64,000 bases of DNA, taken from Aquilaria yunnanensis (taxonomy: Eukaryota > Streptophyta > Magnoliopsida > Malvales > Thymelaeaceae). The position numbers and the translations under genes are program-made. Position 1 is the stretch's first letter. Every line of letters starts with the position of its first letter. A model generated the notes under the pieces. It was not told where the DNA came from. It saw nothing but the letters and a program-made list of their open reading frames with translations, and did no database searches. Location: NCBI GenBank assembly GCA_039654915.1, contig CM077594.1, positions 45,585,001 to 45,649,000 of the forward strand, in the 5' to 3' direction. Below are positions 43,285 to 55,029 of the stretch, piece after piece.

Positions 43285-45624
43285 GCTTGATTGCTAAGGT
43301 ATGTGCCAATGTGTGCTTGGCTTGTTCCTTTTGTGCATTACAAGTCTTATTGGAAAGTTGGTCGAGACTTATGTGTTAAGTTGTGCAGGCTTGTAGAGTT
43401 GGGACTTGTCTAGGTGGGCAGCTATGGATATGTGGACACTTGCTCTGATCATAGTTTTCATTTTCATGACCATGAACATGGCCATAGGTTTGGTTTTGCA
43501 GTGTGTTCTACTGTATGGGATACTGAAAGTGTTGTTTGACCATTAGTGGTCTTGGGTTGTTGTTGGGTTTCGGGAGCCAAACAGCGCAGTGGAATTTAAC
43601 CAAAACCCTCCAGGATCCAAGTGAAACGGGGTAAACCGGGTGTTCAAAAATTTCATACCTAATTTTCGGTTGAGATCTCTCACTCAACTGTAGAGTCGAA
43701 TCACAAAACCTGAACAGTTGACGTGTTCAGGCTCTCTATGGTATCCACACGAGCCTCTCGGGATCACCACGCTTCCACCACGTCCCGGCAGATGCATTTC
43801 TCTTGCGCTCGCAGTGCTAGCTTGCGTCCTCCAAGGAATTGCAAGAGAAGAGTGCGGCTGTCCTTTTGGTAGGCTAGGGCAAGGACACCTGCGAATTTCT
43901 CACTTAAAAGTTGTATTTATAGTGAGACTCAACTTCCAGGCCTAATGGGTTTCAAAGCCCTAATCCAATTAGGATTTAATTTTGGGCTTAATAATGGCTC
44001 AACTCCTTGGCCCATTATTAATACGAAATTAAAGTGAAACCATAACCCAAATAATTAGCCCATGCACTCTAATGATCCAAATAGCTCTATGTGTGCGACC
44101 CAATAGGCTCTTGCCATGTTGGCAATGATCATAAATCACATTTATGATCATAAGCAATGAGCGGTGTCTAGCAACACATCATTGCTACCCAAGTGACAAG
44201 ATTGTCGATGAATCGACTAAACCTTTATGATCATCACCGATATATGCCATTGTCCCTTTGTCCAAGATATCAAGACTAAGCACGAGACATGGAATTTGTC
44301 ACTCTCGTATAGCCCAATCTTTGGTTTCTTGATTACCGAGTAGACTAACTTAAACTGACGACATTGATATCATATATCAACTCATCGGAGCATGGCCATG
44401 CATTTTCTAAGTCTCACTCTATCAAGGGGCCCAAAGATATCACTCCCGTTACATAGGAGGAACAAATCCCATCTTGATCATACAAATCCCTCCGCATGAT
44501 ATGTGACATACCCAATGACCTCCTTCAAGTTCACTCAGTTACGAGCAACAAAGGAAAGTATCAAAGTATGTGACTCACATGTAGGGAACCTTGATGATCT
44601 TAGGTCGAAGGACTACATATACCATGATCACTATGAGAAACACTTATGACACTTATATAACGATCCATGAAGTGTTCTCATGGTGGGTCGGTCTAGTACA
44701 CAAGTTCTCCAACATGTACCCATATGTAGACTACATATCTCATATTAGTCTCCACATATGCTAGTCATTATGTATTATTGCAACCCGCTCCACAATAATA
44801 CTAGACTAGGGACGTTTAAGAATATCATTATTCTAGGGTTACAATTATGTTTATTACGTTACGCAGAAACAAAACAACAAACAAAATTGTTGGATTAATG
44901 CCTCAATAAAATATCATGACTCAATGTGCAAAAATACAATCATCTCATGATTGGCTTTTTGGGCACAACACTAACAGTTGTAAGTTAGCTTGGCATGGAA
45001 GACTTGGAATCATGGCATGTGGCCATGTATGTGTACTAGGTAGACTACTTTTGTATGTCATATTATGTAGTCTTGGTTGCCTAGTTCTTTTGTGGTAGAT
45101 GGAGTACCTTTGTAGCCAAGTATGTTTGCACTTTTGGTGAATAGTTGGACTTGTATTTGATGAAAACTTATGGGCTTATGTATGTTCTGGCATGAATGTG
45201 ATGTATGTGCTTTTTATGAACCTCCTTTGTTCTTTTTGGCCGAGAGGTGCATGTGCATTCAAATATGGGTTTTCAAACTAAAGATTACTCTGGACTTCTT
45301 GGTTGCCATCCTAAGTAGCACACTTGAATGCACACAATCTAAACACTTGAATTGCATTATGTGTTTGCCTTGCTTGTTATGCAAGTAATCTGTTAAAGCC
45401 TTGCTTGTCCTGCAGGCTAGTGGATTTGGGCCTTACTTCTGCTGCAAGTAACTAATTGGAATCACTCATAAGCCTCCTATGCCACCTCCCAAGCTAATTA
45501 CCTTAAGAAAAGAAGACTTAAGGTTAAGTTTTGTTAGTTGGCCGAATTGAAAGTTTAGAGATTAAACTTCAGGTTGGGGAGCTAATACTTTGAATTTGGG
45601 CCAAGGCCTGTGTGAGGTGTGACA
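43285..45624 (+). mobile_element. Chromovirus LTR fragment hosting Cop-2
   Basis: Two pieces, 43285-43560 and 44982-45624, of the same LTR family as Tek-J (compare GGTATGTGCCAATGTGTGCTT at 43299 and 63731). It ends GGTGTGACA at 45624, the 3' LTR terminus, directly followed by Tat-C sequence AGACC. It is probably a 3' LTR inserted into Tat-C; its left part was lost at the junction with Tat-B. No gene inside. Confidence 0.65.
43561..44976 (-). mobile_element. Cop-2: solo LTR, probably Ty1/copia (1,416 bp)
   Basis: TGTTGGGTTTCG to ACACTAACA with perfect GTTGT duplications at 43556-43560 and 44977-44981. Near-identical to Cop-3 and to Cop-1 without its insert. No internal region. Confidence 0.85.
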
Positions 45625-47793
45625 AGACCCTCGCATAATCCATCATAGTCTTAAAATATGCCTTGATGTGAAGCCTGTTCGCCAAAAAAAGAGGATCCTT
45701 GCGGCACACAAGAACAACTTCGTTAAGTCCAAGATCCAAAGGTTGTTGGAGGCAGACGTAATAAGGGAAGTCAAATATCCCGAATGGCTTAGTAATGTGG
45801 TCATCACCACAAAAGAAGGGAGTGACAAACTCCGAATGTGCATCGATTTCTAAAATGTGAACGATGCTTGCCCTAAGGATTCATATCCTGTGCCCCCAAT
45901 AGACTAGTTGGTGGACTCAACTGCCGAATACAGACTCCTTAGCTTCCTCCACGCATTTAGCGGGTACCATCAAATCAGGATGGACCCCAAAGATGAGGAA
46001 AAACTGCCTTCATCACAGAAACTAGTACATACTGCTACATTAGAATGCCTTTCGGGCTTAAGAATGCAGGGGCCACATACCAGAGATTGATGGACGAGGT
46101 CTTCGATTCCCAAATTGGGAGAAACATGGAAGTCTACGTCAATGATATGATAGTTAAGAGCAAACTGCCAAATAGTCATATCACAGACTTAGGAGAGACA
46201 TTCCACCAGCTGAGGACATTCGGAATTCATCTCAACCCCGAAAAATGCGTGTTCGGGGTGAATGCTGGTAAATGTCAGAGAGAGGTATCGATGGTAATCC
46301 AGAAAAGGTCAAGACCTTGTTAGGATTCCGAACACCCATGACGACCAAATACGTGCAAAGACTCACAGGGAGAATGACGTCCCTCAGCAGATTCATCTCC
46401 AGATATGGGGATTGCTGCCGACCGTTTTTCAAGGTCCTCACTAAAGCAGAAAAAAGTGGGGGAGACCTCAGAACCGAGGTGAGCCTTTGGAATGAAGATT
46501 GCCAAAAGGCCTGGGAAGAGCTTTTAGTCTACCTAACTCACTTGCCGACACTTCAGTAGCAATGGGAAGGAGAACCCCTCATACTTTACCTCGTCGTCAC
46601 CGAAAAGGTAGTAAGTTCGGTCCTGGTGAAGGAAGAGGGTGCAAAGCAATGGCCAGTATATTACGTGAGCAAGTCTCTACATGGTGCCGATGTTAGGTAC
46701 CCTTTGCTACAAAAGGCTATTTATGCCGTAGTACTTGCAAGCAGAAGGTTGCGACCCTATTTCCATGGGCACCCCATTATCGACCGAAATAACTTACCTC
46801 TTCGGGATATCATGAAGACGGTAGACCACTCGGGAAGGCTATCAAAGTGGTGCATTGAGCTTGGTGAGTATGATGTCACCTATGAGCCAAGGAAGGCAAT
46901 AAAAGCACAGGCATTGGCAGATTTCATTGCTGACATACCCGTTGCCGAAGACAGTCCACCTAACCTCGGAAACGATGAACCTGAGTGGACTCTGTTTGTT
47001 GACGGGGCCTTTTGGCTCCGAACATTAAGGAGCTGGAGTAATTTGCCATGGTCCTGAAGGTATGGAAGCCATGAAAGCCATCAAATTTGGATTTAACGTC
47101 ACCAATAACATGGGAAACTATGAAGCCCTTATAACAGGTTTGCACCTTGCCAGAAGAGTTGGTGTGAGAAATCTAAAGGCCCACAGTGATTCTCAGCTTG
47201 TGGTCTAACAGATGGCAGGGGACTATAGTGCGAAGGACCCAACCTTGGCAAAGTATCATGACCTCGCGACAAAGCTCATCCAAGAGTTTGACGCGGTACA
47301 CGTCGAGAATGTCCTTCATCAAAATAATACTGAAGTAGATGTTTTGGCCAAGACAAAAAGGTCCGCCGAAGTGCTAAGTCACCCAAGCATAGCAATCTCG
47401 GAAAGAGGATGGAAAAATCCCATAAAAAAGTATCTTACGACTTTGGAGCTTCCCGAAGACCCTCACGAAGTGGCAAGAGTTCGTAGACGTTCCGGACGAT
47501 ATTTGCTAATTGGAGAGGACTTATACCGACAAGGGTACGCAAGTCCACTGCAGAGGTGTGTCAGTGAAGAGGACGTTAAGACAGTCCTCAGAGAAGTCGA
47601 TGAGGGAGCCTGTGGTTCCCACATAGGAACTAACGCTCTGGCAGGAGCACTACTCCGCCAGGGATACTTCTGGCCCACCTTAAAGAAGGACGCAAGGCAA
47701 TTTTTCCAAAAATGTGACAATTGCCAAAGACACGCCAACATCCAGAGTCTACCCTCAGAAGCGATAACTTCGGCTAACTACCCCTGCCCCTTC
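45625..47793 (+). pseudogene. Tat-C fragment: RT, RNase H and integrase start
   Basis: A plus-strand piece of a Tat pol, from just before the RT (VRQKKR, KLRMCIDF-stop) to the integrase core start (SANYPCPF). RT shows LHAFSGYHQIRMDP, MPFGLKNAGATYQRLMD and YVND in place of YVDD, then a frameshift near 46010 and another near 46270. RNase H at about 46590-47240 (KQWPVYYVSKSLHGADVRYP, EWTLFVDGA, frameshift after it). Integrase zinc region at about 47600-47750 (HIGTNALAGALLRQGYFWPT, CDNCQRHAN). Both ends are cut by chromovirus LTR sequence. Gag, protease, LTRs and aORF are absent. Confidence 0.85.
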
Positions 47794-49833
47794 TGTTAGG
47801 TACCTGATAAGTGCTTGGCTTAGGCCAAGAGAAACAAAGGAAAACAAAGAAAAGCATAAAGGAAGGATGAGGAGAACTATGAAAACTAGTACAGTGGTCT
47901 ATGTGTAAAGCTAAAGATTTTTAGGGCTAAGCTGCACATAGAAACTAGACTACAGAAAAAACAGACAGGAAACAGAGAAAGGGGATCAAATTGTACACTT
48001 GAATGAATGGTACAATTAAAACTATCAACTTTAAGTTGATCATTTCGGCCATGCAAGATTTATGGGTGACTAGTACAAGACTAGACCAAATTTGGTGGAC
48101 AACAATGATTGCTAGTCAAGTCTTGTCTACCATTAAAGAACTATTCACTAGTCATTTGGTTAAACTAACTAATCTTTATGCTAGTTACATGGCTAGTTAT
48201 ACAAGGAAATTATGACACCTTGGTACTTGTGTTTGATGTGTGAATGGCATTGTAAGCCATGAAGTGACCTAAATGTCAACTTGGACACAAGTTTTAGTGG
48301 CGACTTTGTGAACTTGAGAACTTAAAGACTACATTGTCTCATGCAAAGAATTGGAAGGCAAAAGTTAGCATTTGGCTAACCATTTCACATGTCTTTCGGC
48401 CGAAACTAGTCAAAGGCCATTTGGTTCATTTTCGGGCTTCCTTGCTTTCATTTGGCCGAGAGTGTTCTTGAGCTCTTCCTTAGAAATTAGTCTTGAAATC
48501 AAGCAAATCTTGAGAGCACTTGAAGGATTTAAGCTTGGAATGCTTGTTTCGACCTTGGATTACTAGGAATCAAGCTTTGTTCTTGAGTTTTGTTGAAGGG
48601 CCGAGCCAAATCAAGCTAGGATTCCAAGGTATTTTCGTGTTTCCTTGATTTCCATGGTATTTCTTCCATGAACAAGGGATTTAAGTGCTCAATTGATGTT
48701 GGATTGAGTTACTTGAGCATGTGTTATGGTGGATTGCAAGTCCATTTGTTGGCCGAGAGTGTTGGGTGACATAACTTGATGTTCTTCTTCATTTCCATGG
48801 AAATTAATCCATGACTAAGTGTTATTGTTGCCTATTTGATCTTGTGCTAGGCTATTTGTAGTGAGGAACATCAAAGTGTGCGAGTTGTTATGTTGGCCGA
48901 AAGTTCAATGTGAAGGAAATTTCATGTTCTTCACATTATTACATGGTAATTGTACCATGGTTAAGGTTTAATGATGCTTGGATGAGCATGTGTTGGATTA
49001 GATTGATGAAGAACATTAAAGTGTAAAAATGGGCATTATGGCCGAGAGCATGGATTAGTGTACTTGAGTGTTCTTCACTTGGTTACATGGTAATAATGCC
49101 ATGAGTGATGTTCATTGATGATTAGATGATCATATAATGAGTTAGTTTGATGGATAACACAAATATGTGGAATTGGGCATTGTGACCGATAGCTTAAGCT
49201 TGTATATTGTAGTGTTCTTCATAGAAATCATGGTAGTTAGTCCATGAGTATGTGTTGTTGATGCCTATGTGTTGTTATGGTAGGCATTGTGATTGAGGAA
49301 GACTTGGGCATTCGAAGCTTGGTTGTGACCGAGAGCAGTTGAGGTAGGATTACTAACACTTGATATTGCTTGGTGAATTACCATGGTTCAAGTGTTTAGA
49401 GTGACTAAGTGATGGTTAAAATTTGCCAAATGACCTTAGTTGCTTGATGGGCTATTGAGTTTTCACTCGGTTGAATTGTTGATTAGCTAATTAAATAATG
49501 TACATGTACTAGAAATGCAAGTAAATGTGGCCTATTTACTTAGCAGTTTGGAGCTCTAAGTGGAAGTGGATTGTTTGATGGTGTGTTGTGTGCAATGTGC
49601 ACATGGGTACATGTATGTCTATTTGGGCCGAGAGCAAAAGTGTGGAGTGTGTGTGTGTTCTTGTGTGCTTTGGTGCTTTCCATGTGCTTGCTAACCCAAT
49701 TCAGGATATTGTGAATATTTATCATGTATATGTATATGCTTGGTTTTCTTTGTCCTTGTGTCTGTTTTGCAAGTTGAGCTAAGCTAATGGGAGGTTAAGC
49801 TTTGAGTGAATACTCAGCTTAACTAAATAGACT

Positions 49834-50805
49834 TGATGCCCCAAAGCATCTTCGTTTGCTGTCATGTTGACAGGTGGAGAGACTTCCTGAGGAGGCAAGC
49901 GCCTAGAGCTTTGGTTTCCCAGCTGAGTGTGCCTGAAAAGCTCAAAGAAGAGGTTAGGAGGTCCCCGGTTTGCTCTTCCGGGGAGGACCCTCCGACGCCC
50001 AAGTCAGTTTTCTGAGTGAAAGTGGAGGAAGAACACTAAGGGATCAAGTGTCTTGCCTCTTTTGTGTTTTCTCAGAGGGAGGAAAATGCCCATCCTTTGC
50101 CCAGTCCCCTTTCCTAGTATTTATAGGAGTAGATGGTCCGCTCAGATCATGACACGTGTTCGGTCGGATTTGATCTGTGCTTTTGGACCTAGGGGACAGG
50201 CAGCCATTTGCAGCCTCCTTTAGCCCTGGACCCGGACAGGTTGTGTCAGGACTGGGGCGGCTGCAGCGTGTCAGTTCGCCGTTCTAATGTGACGTGTAGG
50301 GCTTGTGGGTGACATGTCAGAGGCTCCTTAAATGCTCATACCGTACTCCCGAGGTCCCCTGGGCGAGGTCGCCCTTCGGTGCGTGCACCCTCTTCGGATT
50401 CTATCCGTCCTTCGGTGCGAGCACCTCCTTCGGGATCTATCCCATAGTTCTGGGAGTTCCCTTGATGAACACCTTCTTCGGGACTCACACCCATAGTTCG
50501 GGGATTCCCTTGTTTAGGTGTTTCTTGTTCGGGGAAGATCCTCTTCGGGGCCTCTGCCTTCGGGGAGATTCTTCCTTGCTTCAGAGAGATGGCTCTCTTA
50601 CCCGAAGACGGTCAGTTTGGCCCCTCGATGGAGACGGTGTTGTCCTCGGAATTCCTGACGAGCTAACCAAAGTCTCGAGCTCATAGTGTTTGACTTTGCA
50701 CCTTCCGAGGTCAGTGAAAAGATCCTCTCTTGGGTGACGTCAGACTCCTCGGCCAATATTCTGGCAGGGAGTTACTACCGAGGAGGCAATAGCCTTTGGC
50801 TATCA
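49834..50805 (-). repeat. 3' LTR of Tat-D (972 bp)
   Basis: Direct repeat of 62612-63583. CTTCGG-rich: about eight copies in its right half. Confidence 0.95.
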
Positions 50806-50824
50806 CAGGCCCCCCTCCGAAAAG
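50806..50824 (-). other. Polypurine tract of Tat-D
   Basis: Minus strand GGCTTTTCGGAGGGGGGCCTG directly before the 3' LTR start TGATAGCC. Confidence 0.8.
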
Positions 50825-50919
50825 CCGAAGTGAGAAACTTCGGTTCATCGGTTTTTGGGTCCTGTGGTTGTGATATCTGCGCCGAAGACGCCTTCTTCTG
50901 CTTGTAGCGATGGGCAGCA

Positions 50920-51105
50920 TTTTTGCGTCCTCGAGGCGTGAGGAGATAGGCTGTCCCTGTGCCGAAGATACACCCTCTGCCCGAAGTCACAGGCTGTCTC
51001 TTGGTATCCTCGTGGCGAGGGAAGATAGGATAACCTTGTACCGAAGATAGACCTTTTGCCCGAAGTCACAGGCTGTCTTTTGGTGTCTTCGAGGTAACCT
51101 ACTTT
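50920..51105 (-). repeat. 79-bp tandem repeat upstream of the antisense promoter (Tat-D)
   Basis: Two units and a partial one: CCGAAGATACACC at 50962 and CCGAAGATAGACC at 51041, each followed by GCCCGAAGTCACAGGCTGTC. Homologous to 15735-15905 of Tat-A. Possible promoter-proximal element of the antisense gene. Confidence 0.65.
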
Positions 51106-51381
51106 TTTGCCTTTATAGGTCTGCTCATGCGTCACGTCCTGTGTCCAGCAGAGTCAGTCTAGGGCGGCGCCTCTAGACCAAGTGGTGTCAGAGGGCGTGC
51201 TCGACGTGATGGACGACACGTGGCACGTTTGCTGCGCGATGGCTGACACATGGCGCACTTTTATTGGGTAAGAATGTACTGAGTACGGCAGGCGCGACTT
51301 TTCAGGCGCTCTTAGCAGTTATGGCGACGCTTCGCCTTCCGAGGGGTATTAATGACGACGGTTCTCCTGGCCTTCTCGGCC

Positions 51382-51390
51382 TATATATAT
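51382..51390 (+). promoter_or_regulatory. TATA box of the Tat-D antisense gene
   Basis: GGCCTATATATATCAG, 244 nt before the ATG at 51634. Same place as in Tat-A, E and F. Confidence 0.65.
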
Positions 51391-52465
51391 CAGTCCTGCC
51401 ATAACCCTCTTTCTGCTTTTGCTTTTGCTTTCTTTTGCCTTCTAATTCTCTCCCGATTTTCCGCGGCGGTTCTCCTTTTTCGGGCGTTTTTCCGACCACT
51501 TTTCACGACGGCTTCCAGAAATCCAGATTCCGGCAAGACCTTTGGTGGGTTTTAGTCCTTTTGCTTTTTTCAAAGCTTCTTCTTTGTTTTTCCCGAACTC
51601 GTTTTCCTTGTTTTTCCCGAACTCGTTTTCATCATGCCTGTTCCCGAGAGTTGGCAACCTCTTCTTTCTCACCCTTGCTGCACTACTCCGGCAAAACTAG
51701 CGAAGTGGAAGAAAAAGTTTTTCTTACCCTCTTACTCTGTGACGAGGTTGCCCCGTCCTGACCAATTTCCTTTCTCCAACCGAAGTGATGAAATCACCAT
51801 TTTCTGAGCCCAACTGAAGGCCGGACTTCGGTATCCCCCCCCGGAGATGGTTAGCGCGTTCTGCAACTTCCATGGCATTGCCGTTAACCAACTCCCACCG
51901 AACTCGTACTGCTATTTCAACGCCTTCCTCTGTATGTGCGGCGTTTTCAAAATAAAACCTCACTTTGTAGTTTTTCTTCAGTACTACAAGCTCTTCGTGG
52001 TCCCGAAGGGTGGCTTCTACTTTATGCTACCTCGGGGATCCGGGAGCAAAAAGTATACGTTCACCTTCGCCACCAAAGACAGCTGGTGAGGGTGGCAACA
52101 AAAATTCTTTTTCCTGAAGAAGTCGGAGGCTTGGTTGCACGTCCCGACCAAGTGGGCTCAGGGGAGGCTCAAGATGGATGTTGTTGACCCGAAGATACTG
52201 CTAGACGCCGACGTAGCACCTATCTTTGAGGACTTCGACAGGCACATCCGGGCCGTCTCTGACTGGGCTGCCGAGGTCTCTCCTCGTGCCCTTTACCCCT
52301 TTCCGATCAACTGGAGGCTCATGACCGAAGAGGTCCTTCGGGAACTCAAGGTGGTAAAGGAGCATGTGACAGACCTCAACATGCCGAAACCGGCTTCTTC
52401 GGGGAAGGACTCCTGGCTCGTGAAACTCCTTCGGGGGAAAGAGACTTATGAGTCTTTTTACGAGA

Positions 52466-52538
52466 GTAAGTTACTTTCTCATTTTTTCCTTCATAACTTC
52501 ATCTTGGACTTACACTGATCTTCTTTTCCTCTTTTCAG
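52466..52538 (+). other. Intron 1 of the Tat-D antisense gene
   Basis: 73 bp, GTAAGT donor and CTTTTCAG acceptor, phase 1; same length as in Tat-B. Confidence 0.8.
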
Positions 52539-52937
52539 ATATGGGCGACGACGCGGCTGCCTTCTACAAGGCTCTTTTTACCGGGCAGGCCGAGAGGGGC
52601 GAACAGACAAAGAAGGCTGCCTCTCGGAGGCGGAAGCAGACTTCGGGCGGCCCTCCTTCCAAACGGGCAAAGAAAGCTGCTCCTTCCTCTCTTCCACAAA
52701 TTCTGGAGGTGGTAGGCGAGGAGCCCGAACACCCTGCTGCCCCTTTGCTCGAGGTTCCTTCTGTCGACGTCCCTTCTTCTGACGTCCTTCCTCAAAGCCC
52801 CACGCCTTCGCATGCTCTTCTGGAGGGCGATGGGGAGGAGACCCCTTCTGCCGAGGAACGGCGCCAAATAAGAGGCAAGGGGATCTCTACTGAGGCGACG
52901 TCGATTCTTGACGACGACGTTACCGAGGTGCCAGCAG

Positions 52938-53024
52938 GTTTGTATTTTGTCGAAGAAGCTTTTTTCTCTTGTAAATCCTTAAGAGTTTTCTGGCCTAAAC
53001 CAATTTTTCTGCTTTGTTGTGCAG
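52938..53024 (+). other. Intron 2 of the Tat-D antisense gene
   Basis: 87 bp, GTTTGT donor after VPA, TTGTGCAG acceptor before EVAAPDWVAKH. Confidence 0.8.
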
Positions 53025-53284
53025 CGGAGGTGGCCGCTCCTGACTGGGTTGCCAAACATGCCCGCAAGAGGGCCCTTCGGGATGCCAAAGTCCTAGCAGG
53101 GAAAGTTCCGAATGAGCCCTTCTGGACGTTCACGGAGGACATGAATATGTACTCCGAGGACTGTCCCGAGATGGCCAGGCAGATGTGCAAAGGGGTTTTT
53201 ACTGAGGCCACTTACAAGGCCCTTACGGAGGCTTACCCAGGCGACATCTCTTTGGCCGCCAAACTCACTGAACATGCCGCCCAG

Positions 53285-53368
53285 GTACGCTTCACTGTTT
53301 CCTTAGTGCCAATTTTGCCTTTGCTTTTTACTTAGCATCATTTTCCCTTTGTTTGCTTTTTTTGCAGC
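53285..53368 (+). other. Intron 3 of the Tat-D antisense gene
   Basis: 84 bp, GTACGC donor after HAAQ, TTTTTTGCAG acceptor before LMGYVGLLRVR. Confidence 0.8.
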
Positions 53369-54218
53369 TGATGGGGTATGTCGGGTTGCTCCGTGTTCGG
53401 GTGGCGTGAGAGTCAGAAAGAAGGGCGTCACTCTGGGACCTTTACACCAAGACGAAGGCCCAGTGTTCGGCGTTGGCTGCCGATAATGCTCAACTGAAGC
53501 AGTCTTCAGATAAGGAAATTGCTGAACTTCGGGAGGGGTTCATAAAAGAGAAAGAGGAACTTGAGAAAGGCACCTCCCAGAAACTTTCCGACATCGGTTC
53601 TCGGATGGCGGAGCTGACTTCGATCGTAGAAACGATTCAAAAGGATAAGTCAGAAAGTGATGCAATCCTTGCGAAGACGCTTGAGGAAAAGGCCCAGCTC
53701 GAAGCCGAGGTCGCATCTCTGAAGAAGCCTTCAGAAGAGAAGAATAAGATGAAGTCATTGAGGAGAAAGCTCAAGGATCTGGAGAAGGATTACGCGGATC
53801 TGGAGAAGGACTATGCAGATTTGGAGGTCAAGAAGTGGGAGTCCGATGATATGACGAAGTTGGGCCTTCAAGACGGCTTCTGTCTTGTTCGGTACCAAAT
53901 TCTGCAGAAGTTCCCAGATTTTGACCTCTCCTTCCTGGAAGGCATGAACATCCCGAAAGAGCCTCGGTGGACTTGGTCCAAGATCGAGCACTTGAAACTG
54001 CCTCCTTCTTTCCCGGCGCCGAAGGCTGCTGACAAAAGCACAGAGGATGGCAGTTCTCAAGACACCGAGGTTCCTTAGTTTGTACTAAGGCCTTTTGTCT
54101 TCATTTTCTTCTTCTTTTTTGTAGTCTTTCAGCAACTTTCTTCTCTGTAAGCACTCTTTGGCTCAATAGATATAAATTTGGCTAAGTATTTTTGCCAGAT
54201 TCCTTTGTTTCCCACTGT

Positions 54219-54605
54219 CCCGAACATAATTCACTCGAGAAACTTCGGAAAACCATACTTTTTCTTTCCTTTGTCCCGAACATATTCGCTCAAGAGACTT
54301 CGGAAAACCATACTCTTGCTTTCCTTTGTCCCGAACATATTCGCTCAAGAGACTTCGGAAAACCATACTTTTTCTTTCCTTTGTCCCGAACATATTCGCT
54401 CAAGAGACTTCGGAAAACCATACTCTTGCTTTCCTTTGTCCCGAACATATTCGCTCAAGAGACTTCGGAAAACTATACTTTTGCTTTCCTTTGTCCCGAA
54501 CATATTCGCTCAAGAGACTTTGGAAAACCATACTCTTGCTTTCCTTTGTCCCGAACATATTCGCTCAAGAGACTTCGGAAAACTATACTTTTGCTTTCCT
54601 TGGCG
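54219..54605. repeat. 55-bp tandem array, seven units, between pol and aORF
   Basis: The landmark CCCGAACATATTCGCTCAAG starts at 54275, 54330, 54385, 54440, 54495 and 54550 (exact period 55), with a diverged first unit at 54219. Units differ by a few bases only (TACTTTTTC or TACTCTTGC). It fills most of the 623-bp gap between the convergent stop codons. 55 is not a multiple of 3, so all frames stay open by repetition; this is not a gene. Confidence 0.92.
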
Positions 54606-54701
54606 ATTGCTTTCGTGAGACTCTTGTTTTGTACTTCTTCAGAACTTTTTACTTAGACAAATTTGTCCAACTTGTGCAATACAACTCTCCCACCAAACGT
54701 T

Positions 54702-55029
54702 TTAGGCATAGAATTTTTTCAAGGCCTCTGAGTGCCAAGTGTTTTTTAATTCTATGCCTTCGGCATCGCCGAGCTTATAAACTCCTTTTCGTACTTCGGC
54801 AAGTACTAGGTAGGTCCTTCCCAATTTGCGCGAAGTACCCCGTGGGACAGCTTTCGGGGTGCAAATTCAGCCTTTCGGAGAACGAGGTGTCCCTGCTTTA
54901 TTCCCTTTGGCCTGGCGCGTATGTTTATGGCTGCTGCTACTCTTTGCTGGAAAGCTTTTCTTCTCAGCTCGGCTACTTCTCTGTGTTCGCCGACGAGGTC
55001 GAGCTTGGTTCTCAGGCCGAGGTCATTTC
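54702..55029 (-). pseudogene. Tat-D integrase C-terminus, after Cop-3
   Basis: Continues integrase left of Cop-3: NDLGLRTKLDLVGEHREVAEL, ARPKGIKQGHLVLRKAEF, NWEGP, then a 1-nt deletion near 54811, and the end LKKFYA with TAA at 54702-54704. Confidence 0.85.

Larger units (their letters stand above)
51634..54078 (+). pseudogene. Tat-D antisense gene (aORF), four exons
   Basis: Exon 1 51634-52465 (832 nt), intron 1 52466-52538 (73 bp), exon 2 52539-52937 (399 nt), intron 2 52938-53024 (87 bp), exon 3 53025-53284 (260 nt), intron 3 53285-53368 (84 bp), exon 4 53369-54078. All introns are GT...AG. The product would be about 730 residues: N-terminal domain (FCNFHGIAVNQLPPNSYCYF, KGGFYFMLPRGSGSKKY, PFPINWRLMTEEVLRELKVV), acidic S/P/E-rich middle, PFWTFTEDMNMYSEDCPEMA, then a coiled coil. 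Lesions: TGA at 51805 and 52087 (CGA or CGG in relatives), a 1-nt deletion near 53400 and TGA at 53407. No transmembrane helix, so not env-like. Confidence 0.87.

Noticed and set aside
54219..54605. CRISPR-like array
   Set aside because: Units are directly adjacent copies without unique spacers, in a plant retroelement.
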